A stretch of DNA of 64,000 bases from an uncultured Prochlorococcus sp. (GTDB taxonomy: Bacteria; Cyanobacteriota; Cyanobacteriia; PCC-6307; Cyanobiaceae): positions 1 to 64,000 of the forward strand of contig CACAXN010000005.1 in assembly GCA_902536455.1 (NCBI GenBank). The letters run 5' to 3'. This document shows positions 54,368-63,248 of the stretch, one piece after another. A model generated the notes under the pieces. That model made no database searches. It saw nothing but the letters and a program-made list of their open reading frames with translations, and was not told the origin of the DNA. The position numbers and the translations under genes are program-made. Each line of letters begins with the position of its first letter. Positions within the stretch are counted from its first letter, which is position 1.

Positions 54368-54434
54368 ATTTGTTACTTGGATCTTGTTTTTTTAAGAATT
54401 TGTACCAAATTATAGTTACTTAATAAAAAAATAA

Positions 54435-54566
54435 ATGCTTAAAAGATTTCCAGAGTGGGTAAATACAGAAGTCGTAATCAAGGCAATAAAAATGAGAGAA
54501 GAAGGAATTCTTTCAAAACAACTAAATTTATGGATAGAAAACTTATTAGAAATTGAAAAAAAGTGA
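54435..54566 (+). CDS. 43-residue hypothetical protein
   Basis: ATG at 54435 reads MLKRFPEWVNTEVVIKAIKM, followed by REEGILSKQLNLWIENLLEI, TGA at 54564. Tryptophan-containing and helix-like, so more protein-like than chance AT-rich frames. It ends four bases before the convergent larB stop. Function unknown. Confidence 0.5.
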   Translation: MLKRFPEWVNTEVVIKAIKMREEGILSKQLNLWIENLLEIEKK

Positions 54567-54570
54567 GGAT

Positions 54571-55227
54571 TTAAGAAATAATTTTAACAATTCTTAGAGC
54601 TGCCATTGCTGCTCCATAACCATTATCTATATTCATAACTGCAATCCCTGGAGAACAACTTGACAACATACTATTTAAAGCAGTTTTTCCATCCTTGCTA
54701 ACCCCGTAGCCTACTGAGACAGGTACTGCAATTATCGGTTGCGCCAACAATCCTCCCACAACAGTTGCCAAGGCTCCTTCCATTCCAGCACAAACTATTA
54801 ATACATCATATTTATTAATTTCTTCTAACTGACTCATTAAGCGATGAAGTCCTGCGACTCCAACATCTATAAAAGATTGACAATTTACTCCATAAATTTC
54901 AAGCGCTAATTTTGCTTCAAGTGTTACGGCCAAATCACTTGAACCTCCAGAGATTAAGGCAACTTTTTTATTTGTATTTAGTATATTTAAATTTTCACCA
55001 ATTATTAGACATTTTGCTTCTTCGTAAAATCGCGCATCACCATACAAACTTAAAAGATTATTAGCTTTTTCATTATTAATCCTTGTAACGAAAACGACCT
55101 CATTTTTATCTAATACATTTTCAATTACTCTCTTTAATTGATCGATACTCTTATCTTGACCCCAAATTGCTTCAACCAGTCCAATCCTCTCTCTTCTTTG
55201 AAAATCAAACCTTATATCTAAATTCAT
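54571..55227 (-). CDS. larB: LarB family protein (nickel-pincer cofactor synthesis type)
   Basis: 218 residues. DFQRRERIGLVEAIWGQDKS, VALISGGSSDLAVTLEA, VAGLHRLMSQLEEI, VCAGMEGALATVVGGL and VPVSVGYGVSKDG match LarB, a PurE-like carboxylase/hydrolase that acts on nicotinate adenine dinucleotide in nickel-pincer nucleotide synthesis. The partners LarC and LarE are not in the window, so a different use is possible. Overlaps the upstream gene by four bases, in an ispF-led operon. Confidence 0.87.
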   Translation of the reverse strand: MNLDIRFDFQRRERIGLVEAIWGQDKSIDQLKRVIENVLDKNEVVFVTRINNEKANNLLSLYGDARFYEEAKCLIIGENLNILNTNKKVALISGGSSDLAVTLEAKLALEIYGVNCQSFIDVGVAGLHRLMSQLEEINKYDVLIVCAGMEGALATVVGGLLAQPIIAVPVSVGYGVSKDGKTALNSMLSSCSPGIAVMNIDNGYGAAMAALRIVKIIS

Positions 55228-55664
55228 ACCTGCTTATCTAACTCTCCCTCATAAATCAACTCAAAAGGATTTTTACTCACATTTAAAGCATTTTTAACAT
55301 TATCCTCAAACTTTCCTTGGACTATATCTACTTCTGACATTGGAATACTTTTCCATAATTTCTTACTTTTCCAATTTACCAATATTAAAGCTTCTTCTTT
55401 TCCTTCATCCCAAAAAAGTTGTCTACCCAAGAAACCATCTTGAGAAGATAACCATGGATCCCATATCTCTTTTTCAGCATTCAACCATGCTTTTTTTGCA
55501 ACAGCAGGGACTTTAAGTCTTAATTCTTCTATAACCATTTCACTTTGATAATTATCCATAGTAAGAGCTTCTAAGTAGGGAATATCGGATTGAAAAATTA
55601 AAACTACTAAGAAGATTAATATTATACAAAATTGCTTTAATTTTCTTTTTAAATTTAATTTCAT
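55224..55664 (-). CDS. conserved cyanobacterial hypothetical protein (TIGR03792-like), membrane-anchored
   Basis: 146 residues. A hydrophobic segment at residues 12-24 ([13 protein letters not shown]) suggests a signal anchor. The mature part [43 protein letters not shown] and [17 protein letters not shown] is the pattern of the uncharacterised cyanobacterial family TIGR03792. Overlaps both neighbours by four bases (ATGA), so it is translated with ispF and larB. Function unknown. Confidence 0.72.
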   Translation of the reverse strand: MKLNLKRKLKQFCIILIFLVVLIFQSDIPYLEALTMDNYQSEMVIEELRLKVPAVAKKAWLNAEKEIWDPWLSSQDGFLGRQLFWDEGKEEALILVNWKSKKLWKSIPMSEVDIVQGKFEDNVKNALNVSKNPFELIYEGELDKQV

Positions 55665-56161
55665 TGTTTCTCAAGTAAAACTACAGAATGGCAACTTATA
55701 CCCTCTTCTCTTCCTTCTGGGCCCAATCTTTCATTTGTAGTTGCTTTAATCCCAATTAAATTTTCATCAATATTTAATATCTCAGAAATATTTTTTTTCA
55801 TTAATTTTGTATAAGACATTATTTTTGGCCTCTCAGCGATAAGAACACTATCAATATTGTTTATTTCCCAATCATCTTTCCTTATCAAGTCAATTACTTT
55901 TGATAACAAAAACAAGCTATCAGCATTTTTCCATTTTTCATCAGATGGAGGGAAATATTTTCCTATATCGCCAAGCGAAAGTGCCCCCAATAATGCATCC
56001 ATTATTGAATGAGTTAAAACATCAGCATCACTATGACCATCCAACCCTAAATTATCAGGATGAGGCAATTTTACACCTCCAATAATTAGATCTCTACCAT
56101 TCACTAACCTGTGAATATCATATCCATTACCAATTCGCAACTGGGGAGATTTTCTAGTCAT
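55661..56161 (-). CDS. ispF: 2-C-methyl-D-erythritol 2,4-cyclodiphosphate synthase
   Basis: 166 residues. [13 protein letters not shown] has the zinc-binding Asp-x-His, with [33 protein letters not shown] and [16 protein letters not shown]. Fifth step of the MEP isoprenoid pathway feeding carotenoids, chlorophyll phytol and quinones. First gene of a leftward operon with the TIGR03792-like gene and larB. Confidence 0.97.
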   Translation of the reverse strand: MTRKSPQLRIGNGYDIHRLVNGRDLIIGGVKLPHPDNLGLDGHSDADVLTHSIMDALLGALSLGDIGKYFPPSDEKWKNADSLFLLSKVIDLIRKDDWEINNIDSVLIAERPKIMSYTKLMKKNISEILNIDENLIGIKATTNERLGPEGREEGISCHSVVLLEKQ

Positions 56162-56331
56162 ACTTATGAACTTGGAGAATAATCAAACCACATGTAACTA
56201 ATCTATAACTACAGATGGATAATCTAATTAATAATACAAACTTCTAACAGTAATATTTTACCAACCAAAGAAAAAAAATCCTACATTATCAGTTCAAAGA
56301 AATTTTTTATTTAAGCTAAGTTATCAAATTT

Positions 56332-57078
56332 TTAGTTCAAAAGTTTTCTCCTTACAAATTTATTTGTCAAGGCAGTAAATTTTGGTTCTCTTTTGAACTG
56401 TCTTTGATATAAGTTCGTATTTAAAAACCATTTTCTTGAAGGATTTAACTGCATCATGATTAGGTTAGTTTTATTACCATCTTTTGGAACGCCTGCTTTG
56501 TGTGAACAGACGTTCAATTTGCATAAAAAAATATCTCCTAAATCTCCGACTAAATATTGTATTTTTTGCTTAATATCGATTAATTCTAAAGGTCCATCAT
56601 TCATCCCAATTTCAGACATTGGAATAAATATTTTTAACATATTTCTGCTATTTGGTTTATCTAAATGATAGTGATTAGCATACCAAGCTTGGTCTATATC
56701 TTCTTGCGTGATAGGAAAATTCTGGTAAGCCCCAAAAAAATCAATACTATATTTAAATCCAGTCAGTGAAGTTAAGAATTTACAAAATTGTTTATCAAAA
56801 ATCAATTTAATAATTGAGTTCAAATTTTCTTGACTTAAAATAAATTTTTTTTGATATTTATTTGAATTAAAACTCAACTCGTAATCATTTAAAACAAAAT
56901 CAAACCTTAGTTTTGAAATATTTAGTTCACTTTTACTTGTAATTTTAAGAAATCCATCTCTTTCAAAAGGAAGTTTAGATTTGATATTTCCTCTTAAAAA
57001 ATAATTTTCTAAACTTGTGCATACTTGAGAGTAAAAAAGACAAGCAATTTCATAGATTTGTTTATAAAAAAAATTCAT
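56332..57078 (-). CDS. phytanoyl-CoA dioxygenase-like 2OG-Fe(II) enzyme
   Basis: 248 residues. The likely iron ligands are His138-x-Asp140 in NHYHLDKPN and His193 in CSHKAGVPKDG; FIPMSEIGMNDGPLELI and VGDLGDIFLCKLNVCSHKAG follow the PhyH family. The arginine that normally binds 2-oxoglutarate is replaced by or shifted to Lys203 (GNKTNLIMMQL). Target unknown. It is flanked by 170 and 144 bases of non-coding DNA between ispF and trmD, and its AT-rich, Asn/Lys-rich composition resembles island genes, so it may be an accessory insertion. Confidence 0.7.
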   Translation of the reverse strand: MNFFYKQIYEIACLFYSQVCTSLENYFLRGNIKSKLPFERDGFLKITSKSELNISKLRFDFVLNDYELSFNSNKYQKKFILSQENLNSIIKLIFDKQFCKFLTSLTGFKYSIDFFGAYQNFPITQEDIDQAWYANHYHLDKPNSRNMLKIFIPMSEIGMNDGPLELIDIKQKIQYLVGDLGDIFLCKLNVCSHKAGVPKDGNKTNLIMMQLNPSRKWFLNTNLYQRQFKREPKFTALTNKFVRRKLLN

Positions 57079-57222
57079 AAAACGTTAATAACCAATCATC
57101 AACATTTAAGTTTAAATAATTATCTGTAAATGATTTGTAATTTGTAATTTCATTTTTGTTTTGTTGCACTTGGTCAGTAAAATATTTGCAGCTCAAACTT
57201 TATCATAAAAACCTTGCTTTAA

Positions 57223-58005
57223 TTACCAATCAGGGTAAACATCATATTCATTACCTTTATTTAATTCTATAAATTGATTTGATTCATTTATTATGCCATC
57301 AATTTGTGGTGATTCTTTATGGTTTGCATTTGAAATCAAGTCACTTCTTCTCTCTAGTGTTCTTTCGATACTTTTTTGCCTCCTCCACAAATTAATCTCT
57401 TCATGATTACCGCTCACTAAAATATCTGGAACTTTCATATCTTTAAAAGTTAACGGCCTCGTATATTGAGGATATTCTAATAAGGAAGAATTATGACTCT
57501 CATCGACTAGTGAGTCTGGATCACCAAGAGTTCCTGGTAATAATCTAGTCAAACCGTTAATTATTGATATAGCGGGTATTTCACCTCCAGAAAGTACATA
57601 ATCGCCTATCGATATCTCTTCATCAGCTAAACATCTAATCCTTTCATCAAAACCTTCATATTGACCACAAATAATTATAATTTGATCCAAAATGGACCAT
57701 CTCGCAAGATCCTTTTGCTTTAAGACTTTACCCTGTGGGGTCATCAGCAAAGTTTTACTTTTAGGTAACTTTCTTATTGATTCATATGCCTTATAAATTG
57801 GTTCAGGTTTTAATACCATACCTGCTCCTCCTCCATAAGGCTTATCGTCTACTTGTCTATAAGAGCCTTCTCCAAATTCTCTTAAATCATGTAATTTCAT
57901 ATCAATTAAATTCTTATCTAAAGCCCTTGTTATTACTCCTAAATTATTTATTAATTCAAAAGCTTTGGGGAACAAAGTAATTACATCAAAATTAAAACTA
58001 CTCAT
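57223..58005 (-). CDS. trmD: tRNA (guanine-N1)-methyltransferase TrmD
   Basis: 260 residues. [58 protein letters not shown] and [12 protein letters not shown] form the knotted SPOUT fold and SAM site. It methylates G37 in tRNAs with CNG/G36G37 anticodon loops, preventing frameshifts. Starts on the base after the era stop, so it is in one operon with era. Confidence 0.97.
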   Translation of the reverse strand: MSSFNFDVITLFPKAFELINNLGVITRALDKNLIDMKLHDLREFGEGSYRQVDDKPYGGGAGMVLKPEPIYKAYESIRKLPKSKTLLMTPQGKVLKQKDLARWSILDQIIIICGQYEGFDERIRCLADEEISIGDYVLSGGEIPAISIINGLTRLLPGTLGDPDSLVDESHNSSLLEYPQYTRPLTFKDMKVPDILVSGNHEEINLWRRQKSIERTLERRSDLISNANHKESPQIDGIINESNQFIELNKGNEYDVYPDW

Positions 58006-58917
58006 CTAGAAATCTTCCTCATAACCAAACTCAATTAATCTTGATTCTTTTTTTCTCCAATTTGGAACAACTTTCACAAACAACTCTAGGTGAACTGGGC
58101 CATCAATTAATTTTGACATATTTAATCTTGCTGACTGACCAATCATTTTTAACATTGACCCTTTCTTTCCAATAAGAATGCCTTTTTGAGTTGATCTTTC
58201 AACAATAATAGTCGCCAAAATAGCTGTAAAAACTTTGCCATTTTTTCTTTTCATTTCCTCTCTCTTTTCTATCTTTACTGCGACACTATGAGGTACCTCT
58301 TCTCTTGTATTTTTTAATACCTGTTCTCTTACTAAATCACCTAATAAATTATCTAATGGTTGGTCACAAATCGTCTCTTCGTCATAAAGTTTTGGTCCCT
58401 CTGGAAGAAAGTTAAGTACCATATCGACTAGTTCAGAACATCCTTCTCCTTGAGAGGCACTTACAATTTGAAAGTTTCTATTAATTCCGAAAAATCTTCT
58501 ATATTGATCTAATCGTAAATTCCTAAATTCTTTATTAACCAAATCCCACTTATTTAATGCAACAATAAACTCAGTTTTATTTGTGATTAGAAAGTTCAAA
58601 ATATATTCATCACCTCTACCAGGTTCTTCACTTGAATCAATTACAAAAATTATCATATCAACTCCATTAATTGCAGATTTTGCGTTTTTTACTAATATCT
58701 CTCCAAGTCGATGATGAGGTTTATGAACACCAGGCGTATCAACAAAAATTATTTGCCCATTGTCTTTAGTAAGTATTCCTTTTAATTTATTTCTAGTAGT
58801 TTGCGCTATTGGCGAAGTAATTGTTATTTTTTCTCCAATCAATTTATTTATTAAAGTAGATTTACCGACATTTGGCCTTCCTAGTAAAGTTACAAACCCA
58901 GATCTATAATTGGCCAA
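58006..58917 (-). CDS. era: GTPase Era
   Basis: 303 residues. G1 GRPNVGKSTLINKL, G2 region ITSPIAQTTRNK, G3 FVDTPGVHKP, G4 ALNKWDLV and G5 VSASQGEGC are present, with the C-terminal KH domain (ILIGKKGSMLKMIGQSARLNM). It binds 16S rRNA and assists 30S assembly. The start is TTG at 58917, because an in-frame stop lies three codons upstream and no ATG is available. Confidence 0.97.
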   Translation of the reverse strand: MANYRSGFVTLLGRPNVGKSTLINKLIGEKITITSPIAQTTRNKLKGILTKDNGQIIFVDTPGVHKPHHRLGEILVKNAKSAINGVDMIIFVIDSSEEPGRGDEYILNFLITNKTEFIVALNKWDLVNKEFRNLRLDQYRRFFGINRNFQIVSASQGEGCSELVDMVLNFLPEGPKLYDEETICDQPLDNLLGDLVREQVLKNTREEVPHSVAVKIEKREEMKRKNGKVFTAILATIIVERSTQKGILIGKKGSMLKMIGQSARLNMSKLIDGPVHLELFVKVVPNWRKKESRLIEFGYEEDF

Positions 58918-58955
58918 AGACTTTTAATGCATCAATAATAAAATTCTGATCAAAA

Positions 58956-59483
58956 ATGGAAAAAAAAACCATAAATTTAAAAGTAGCTTCGTTCACGCAA
59001 GCAATAAACATATCCGCACAATGGTGCAAAGAGTGGGGTGAAGATTTACTCAGCGAAGAGGTTTTAGCAGATAGAATCGCAGAGCTAACAAAAACAAGAA
59101 ATGGACTCAGAGGTTTTTTTGCATACGCTTTATCAGATAAAGATTGTTTTTTATTAGATAAACTTCCTTTTTCACTAATTTACAAACTCAACGAAGGTGG
59201 TGATGCTGTAACAGACATAGTATTAAAAAATTTAATAATGAGTTCCGCTCAAATCATTACTCATCGAAGGGATAATAATCATGAATATGAGATAACATCG
59301 GAAAACATTTCAGATAGATGTAAAGCTATTTTAAGACTGCTAGAAACTAAGTCAGTTACAAAGTCTGTAAATCAAGTCCTTAGAGACTTAGATGATATGG
59401 GCAATAGTTTTGATAATTCAGTAAAGTATGATTCAGAGCAAAAGGAATTTATAAAAAAACAAATTCTTGATATCGCCCAATAA
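58956..59483 (+). CDS. conserved cyanobacterial hypothetical protein
   Basis: 175 residues, mostly helical and charged (INLKVASFTQAINISAQWCKEWGEDLLSEEVLADRIAELTKT). No catalytic motif or membrane segment is seen. ATG at 58956, divergent from era with 38 bases between, and terminated by the hairpin at 59485. I do not recognise the family; such a gene next to era/BI-1 looks like part of the picocyanobacterial core. Confidence 0.7.
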   Translation: MEKKTINLKVASFTQAINISAQWCKEWGEDLLSEEVLADRIAELTKTRNGLRGFFAYALSDKDCFLLDKLPFSLIYKLNEGGDAVTDIVLKNLIMSSAQIITHRRDNNHEYEITSENISDRCKAILRLLETKSVTKSVNQVLRDLDDMGNSFDNSVKYDSEQKEFIKKQILDIAQ

Positions 59484-59484
59484 A

Positions 59485-59508
59485 AAAGCGTAGACAAATC
59501 TACGCTTT
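59485..59508 (-). terminator. strong hairpin terminator between convergent genes
   Basis: A perfect 10-bp inverted repeat AAAGCGTAGA/TCTACGCTTT with a 4-base loop. On the minus strand it is followed by TTTTTTA, so it should terminate the BI-1-like gene; on the plus strand it begins two bases after the preceding stop, with a weaker T-tract, so it may work in both directions. Confidence 0.85.
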
Positions 59509-59534
59509 GGGTTAGTTATTTAATTAATATTTTT

Positions 59535-60272
59535 TTAGTCTCTTCTTCCTCCGCCTTGGAGTGCAATCATTAATCTCAATATAAAAACAAAAAGATTTAT
59601 GTAAGTTAGATACATACCTAAAGCCCCTGCAAGGTATTGATCATCATTATATCTTCTTGGCATTGTATAGAAATCAACGAAAGACATCGCAACAAATAAG
59701 ACAGTTCCAAATCCTGCAATTATCAATTCGAGTCCTGAACCTCCAAAAACTCCTGGGGCAAAGAATCCTCCAATTAATTGAACAAACATTGCTATAAGCA
59801 GTCCTATCAACCCAAGACCAACTACCCCACTTAGTGCTTGACCGACGCTGTCACTCATTCTTTGTCCAGTGTATGAGGCGATAACAAAAGTTATACCTGT
59901 AGCTAAGGCAGCTGTTCCAACCGAACCAATCCCAATTGTTCCTATCGCCAAAGCAACTATTCCACTCAAGGTGAATCCAGTTAACAAGCTAAAACCTGTT
60001 AACAAAGGCAAAGCTTTCGCATTATTTGCATTATTTGCGGCGCTTGTGGCTATAAAAAACAAAACCAATTCTGCAATTAAAGCAACTATTGATAGAGGCT
60101 GGAAAAGCCCAGGATTTGTGGCTATGAGTGAGATACCTGCTAAAACTCCTAAAGAGGTTAGTACCATACCTCCACCTACATAGGGCAGAGCTTTTTGAAC
60201 AACATTAGGTCCAACTATTGAACTAGTTTGTGCTTCACGAATAGCTTGATTGAAATTACTACTTGCTGGCAT
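59535..60272 (-). CDS. Bax inhibitor-1/YccA family membrane protein
   Basis: 245 residues with about seven hydrophobic helices (for example ALPYVGGGMVLTSLGVLAGISLIA, VALIAELVLFFIATSAA, YLTYINLFVFILRLMIAL). The order and the C-terminal LAGALGMYLTYINLFVFILRLM match the BI-1/TMBIM family; in bacteria YccA-like members interact with FtsH or conduct calcium or protons. It lies downstream of phoH by 73 bases and ends at the strong hairpin. Confidence 0.87.
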   Translation of the reverse strand: MPASSNFNQAIREAQTSSIVGPNVVQKALPYVGGGMVLTSLGVLAGISLIATNPGLFQPLSIVALIAELVLFFIATSAANNANNAKALPLLTGFSLLTGFTLSGIVALAIGTIGIGSVGTAALATGITFVIASYTGQRMSDSVGQALSGVVGLGLIGLLIAMFVQLIGGFFAPGVFGGSGLELIIAGFGTVLFVAMSFVDFYTMPRRYNDDQYLAGALGMYLTYINLFVFILRLMIALQGGGRRD

Positions 60273-60345
60273 TTTTTTTATTAATTATGAACTTATTCTA
60301 CTTGATTTTTAAAATTTCAGGGTACGGATCTCCAGAGTTATAAAG

Positions 60346-61302
60346 TTATTGATAAGCCTCAATAATTTTCTGAACTAAGGGATGACGAACTACATCTTCA
60401 ACAGTTAGGTAACAAAATTTTATCCCTTCAGTTTCAGAGAATATTCTTGATGCTTCTACAAGACCGCTTTCCTGATCTTTTTTTAAATCAATTTGAGTAA
60501 TATCTCCGTTTACAACCATTTTTGATCTTTCACCTAATCTTGTTAAAAACATTCTCATTTGAGAGCAAGTTGTGTTTTGTGCTTCATCTAAAATAACCAA
60601 AGAGTTATCCAAGGTTCTGCCTCTCATAAATGCTAATGGTGCAACTTCAATAATTCCTTTATCTATAAAAGAATTTGTTCTATCAAATCCGAAAATACTA
60701 TGTAAAGAATCAAACAAAGGTCTTAAATATGGATCAACTTTTTGTTGCAAATCTCCAGGCAAGAATCCCAAACTTTCGCCAGCTTCTACAGCTGGTCTGG
60801 TTAGAACAATTTTCTCTATTTTTTTCTCGTTCAATAGTCTTGCTGCACAAACAGTTGCCAAGAATGTCTTACCAGTTCCCGCTGGACCAATTGCAAAGGT
60901 AAGATCAAAGTTTTCAATTGATTCAACATATTCTTTTTGTCTTATAGTTCTTGGTCTTAAGTATCTTCCTTCCTTGGAACGAGCAAGAACTTTTTTCCCA
61001 AGTTCAGCATGTGAAGATGACTCTCCCATATTTAAAGAACTTAAAGCTGCTTTGAGATCGACCTCTGGAACTTCTAATCCTTGTTCCCAAATGGGTCTTG
61101 TCAGCTCTACTAATGCTGAAGCTCTCTCAATATTGGATATAGCGCCGTTCATCTCAAGTTGTAGACCCCTAATAGTTAAAGAAACTCCGGTTAAGGATTC
61201 AAACTTTTTTAAGAAAGAATTACCGGGTCCAGATAATGCAGTAGCAGCATCAGAACTTGGCAGATCAATTGTGAAGTGACCAATCTTGGAAACTTCTTTC
61301 AT
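60346..61302 (-). CDS. phoH: PhoH-like ATPase
   Basis: 318 residues. Walker A AIGPAGTGKTFLA, Walker B NSLVILDEAQNTT and TRPAVEAGESLGFLPGDLQQKVDPYLRPLFD are the PhoH family core, preceded by a KH-like region at residues 30-75. RNA-related ATPase with suspected helicase or RNase-linked activity. It is leftward and 37 bases after rpsP. Confidence 0.95.
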   Translation of the reverse strand: MKEVSKIGHFTIDLPSSDAATALSGPGNSFLKKFESLTGVSLTIRGLQLEMNGAISNIERASALVELTRPIWEQGLEVPEVDLKAALSSLNMGESSSHAELGKKVLARSKEGRYLRPRTIRQKEYVESIENFDLTFAIGPAGTGKTFLATVCAARLLNEKKIEKIVLTRPAVEAGESLGFLPGDLQQKVDPYLRPLFDSLHSIFGFDRTNSFIDKGIIEVAPLAFMRGRTLDNSLVILDEAQNTTCSQMRMFLTRLGERSKMVVNGDITQIDLKKDQESGLVEASRIFSETEGIKFCYLTVEDVVRHPLVQKIIEAYQ

Positions 61303-61338
61303 TTAGTTATTTTATAAGAATAAAAATATATCAAATCA

Positions 61339-61704
61339 CTAGCTTTCGGCTTCATCACTAACGCTTTCAGCTTTACCACTATCATTTTTTTCGTCCTGAG
61401 TTTTACCTTTTGCTACTTTTTCTTTTTCTAACTTTGCTTTACCAATAGCAATAGATGGTCTTTCTTTTTTTTCTAATAAACCCCCCTTTTCTAATAAAGT
61501 CCTTACTACATCAGTCGGCTGCGCACCCTCTGTAAGTCTTTTTCTTAAAGAATCGGTGTCAAGCCTAGTTTCTTTAGTTCTTGGGTTATAAAAACCTAGT
61601 TCTTGTAGAGGTCTACCATCTCTTCTGGAAGTACTATTGCATGCAACAATTCTGAAACTTGCCTCTTTTTTCTTTCCAAAGCGCTTAAGGCGCAATTTAA
61701 TCAT
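61339..61704 (-). CDS. rpsP: 30S ribosomal protein S16
   Basis: 121 residues. [20 protein letters not shown] and [20 protein letters not shown] are conserved. The acidic/basic C-terminal tail ([29 protein letters not shown]) is longer than in most bacteria (about 80-90 residues) but such tails occur in cyanobacteria. 54 bases downstream of ffh. Confidence 0.97.
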   Translation of the reverse strand: MIKLRLKRFGKKKEASFRIVACNSTSRRDGRPLQELGFYNPRTKETRLDTDSLRKRLTEGAQPTDVVRTLLEKGGLLEKKERPSIAIGKAKLEKEKVAKGKTQDEKNDSGKAESVSDEAES

Positions 61705-61758
61705 CTTAAATTAATGTGTTTTCAATAATAATAACATTTAAAGGTAAAAATTTAGAAA

Positions 61759-63201
61759 CTATAAATCGGCAAAACCTTTTCTTTTTTTATTATTTTTTTG
61801 TTTTTTCATTGGTTTATTACCACTCATTCCTCCCATTCCTGGCATTCCTCCCATTCCTGGCATTCCTCCCATTCCTGGCATTCCTCCCATCCCTGGCATT
61901 CCTCCATTCGACATTTGTTTCATGAAACCTCTCATTCTTTGAAAATCAGCTAATACTTTATCAACATCTTTTGCTTTATACCCACTACCCTGAGCGATCC
62001 TTTGCCTTCTTGAAGGTTGAGCAGCAAGAACCTCAGGTTTTTGTTTCTCCTCAAGAGTCATTGAGGAGATCATAGATTCTATTTTTTTAAGTTGATCTTC
62101 TCCATCTTTTATCATCCCATCATCAATTTTATTCATTCCAGGTATTAATTTTATCAACCCCCCAAGTGACCCCATTCTTTTAATTAATCTCATTTGCTTA
62201 ACAAAATCATTAAAGTCAAAAGTTGCTTCTTGAAGTTTCTTTTGCATTGATTCCGCATCAGCAAGCTCAACTTCTTTTTGAGCTTTTTCAACAAGTGTCA
62301 ATACATCTCCCATTCCTAAAATTCTGCTAGCCATTCTCTCTGGATGAAATGGTTGCAATGCCTCTATTTTTTCTCCTACACCAATAAATTTAATAGGCTT
62401 ACCGCTTATTTTCCTAATTGATAAGGCAGCTCCTCCTCTTGAGTCACCATCCAGCTTGGTTAGTATCGCCCCAGAAATGCCTACTTTTTCATGAAATGAC
62501 TTTGTTAAGTCGGCAGCTTCTTGACCAATCATAGAATCTACAACGAGTAAAACTTCATCAGGTTTGGAAACTTCTTTTATCCGAACCATTTCACTCATCA
62601 TTGATTCATCAATTTGCAATCTACCTGCAGTATCAATAATGATCGAGTTAAAATTATTTTCACTTGCATAATTCAATGCATCCTTTGCTATGTCTTCTGG
62701 CTTGCTATTTTTTTCTTTCGCAGAAAAAACTTCCAATTCATATTGATTTCCTAATGTTTTGAGTTGTTCTACAGCTGCTGGTCGATAAATATCTGCTGCC
62801 ACCAAAAGAACTTTTTTTTCTTTTTCCTTTAAATAGAGGCCTAATTTCCCTGTAGCAGTTGTTTTACCAGCACCCTGAAGTCCAGCCATTAAAATAACTG
62901 TGGGTATGTCTTTATTTTCATTCAATGGAGAATTTTCGTTCCCCATAATATTTATCAATTCTTTATTTACAATTTCTATAAATTTTTGACCCGGATTTAT
63001 ACCTCTTACTACATCTTCTCCGATAGCTTTATCTTTGACTTCTGATATAAACTCCTTTACTACAGATAAACTAACATCTGCATCAAGTAATGCTCTTTTA
63101 ACCTGATTTAAGGCTTCGTTAATATTATTTTCACTAATTTTCGCTTCGCCTCTTAAACCCTTAACTGCGTCTTCAAAGCGTGAAGAGAGTTCATCAAACA
63201 T
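61759..63201 (-). CDS. ffh: signal recognition particle protein Ffh (SRP54)
   Basis: 480 residues. N domain (SSRFEDAVKGLRG), GTPase G domain with GLQGAGKTTATGKLGLYL, DTAGRLQIDE and TKLDGDSRGGAALS, and the Met-rich M domain with QMRLIKRMGSLGGLIKLIPG and SRRQRIAQGSGYK. Targets nascent membrane proteins together with 4.5S RNA and FtsY. The C-terminus has a run of MPGMGG repeats before the basic tail KKQKNNKKRKGFADL. Confidence 0.97.
   Translation of the reverse strand: MFDELSSRFEDAVKGLRGEAKISENNINEALNQVKRALLDADVSLSVVKEFISEVKDKAIGEDVVRGINPGQKFIEIVNKELINIMGNENSPLNENKDIPTVILMAGLQGAGKTTATGKLGLYLKEKEKKVLLVAADIYRPAAVEQLKTLGNQYELEVFSAKEKNSKPEDIAKDALNYASENNFNSIIIDTAGRLQIDESMMSEMVRIKEVSKPDEVLLVVDSMIGQEAADLTKSFHEKVGISGAILTKLDGDSRGGAALSIRKISGKPIKFIGVGEKIEALQPFHPERMASRILGMGDVLTLVEKAQKEVELADAESMQKKLQEATFDFNDFVKQMRLIKRMGSLGGLIKLIPGMNKIDDGMIKDGEDQLKKIESMISSMTLEEKQKPEVLAAQPSRRQRIAQGSGYKAKDVDKVLADFQRMRGFMKQMSNGGMPGMGGMPGMGGMPGMGGMPGMGGMSGNKPMKKQKNNKKRKGFADL
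61825..61896. repeat. four 18-bp tandem repeats in ffh encoding MPGMGG
   Basis: The plus-strand unit CATTCCTCCCATTCCTGG occurs four times in tandem, three exact and one with a single change, followed by a partial unit. As 18 is a multiple of three, changes in copy number only lengthen or shorten the Met-Gly-Pro tail of Ffh. Confidence 0.95.
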
Positions 63202-63248
63202 TATTAAAAAGTAATTTTATTTATTATAGATGATCTCGAAGTTTATAC

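Noticed and set aside
59869-60183. 104-residue plus-strand ORF
   Set aside because: Antisense to the BI-1-like membrane protein.
60572-61279. 235-residue plus-strand ORF
   Set aside because: Exact antisense shadow of phoH, whose protein has full Walker motifs.
61825-61896. Regularly repeated 18-mers as a possible CRISPR array
   Set aside because: Units are directly adjacent with no spacers and encode MPGMGG inside ffh.
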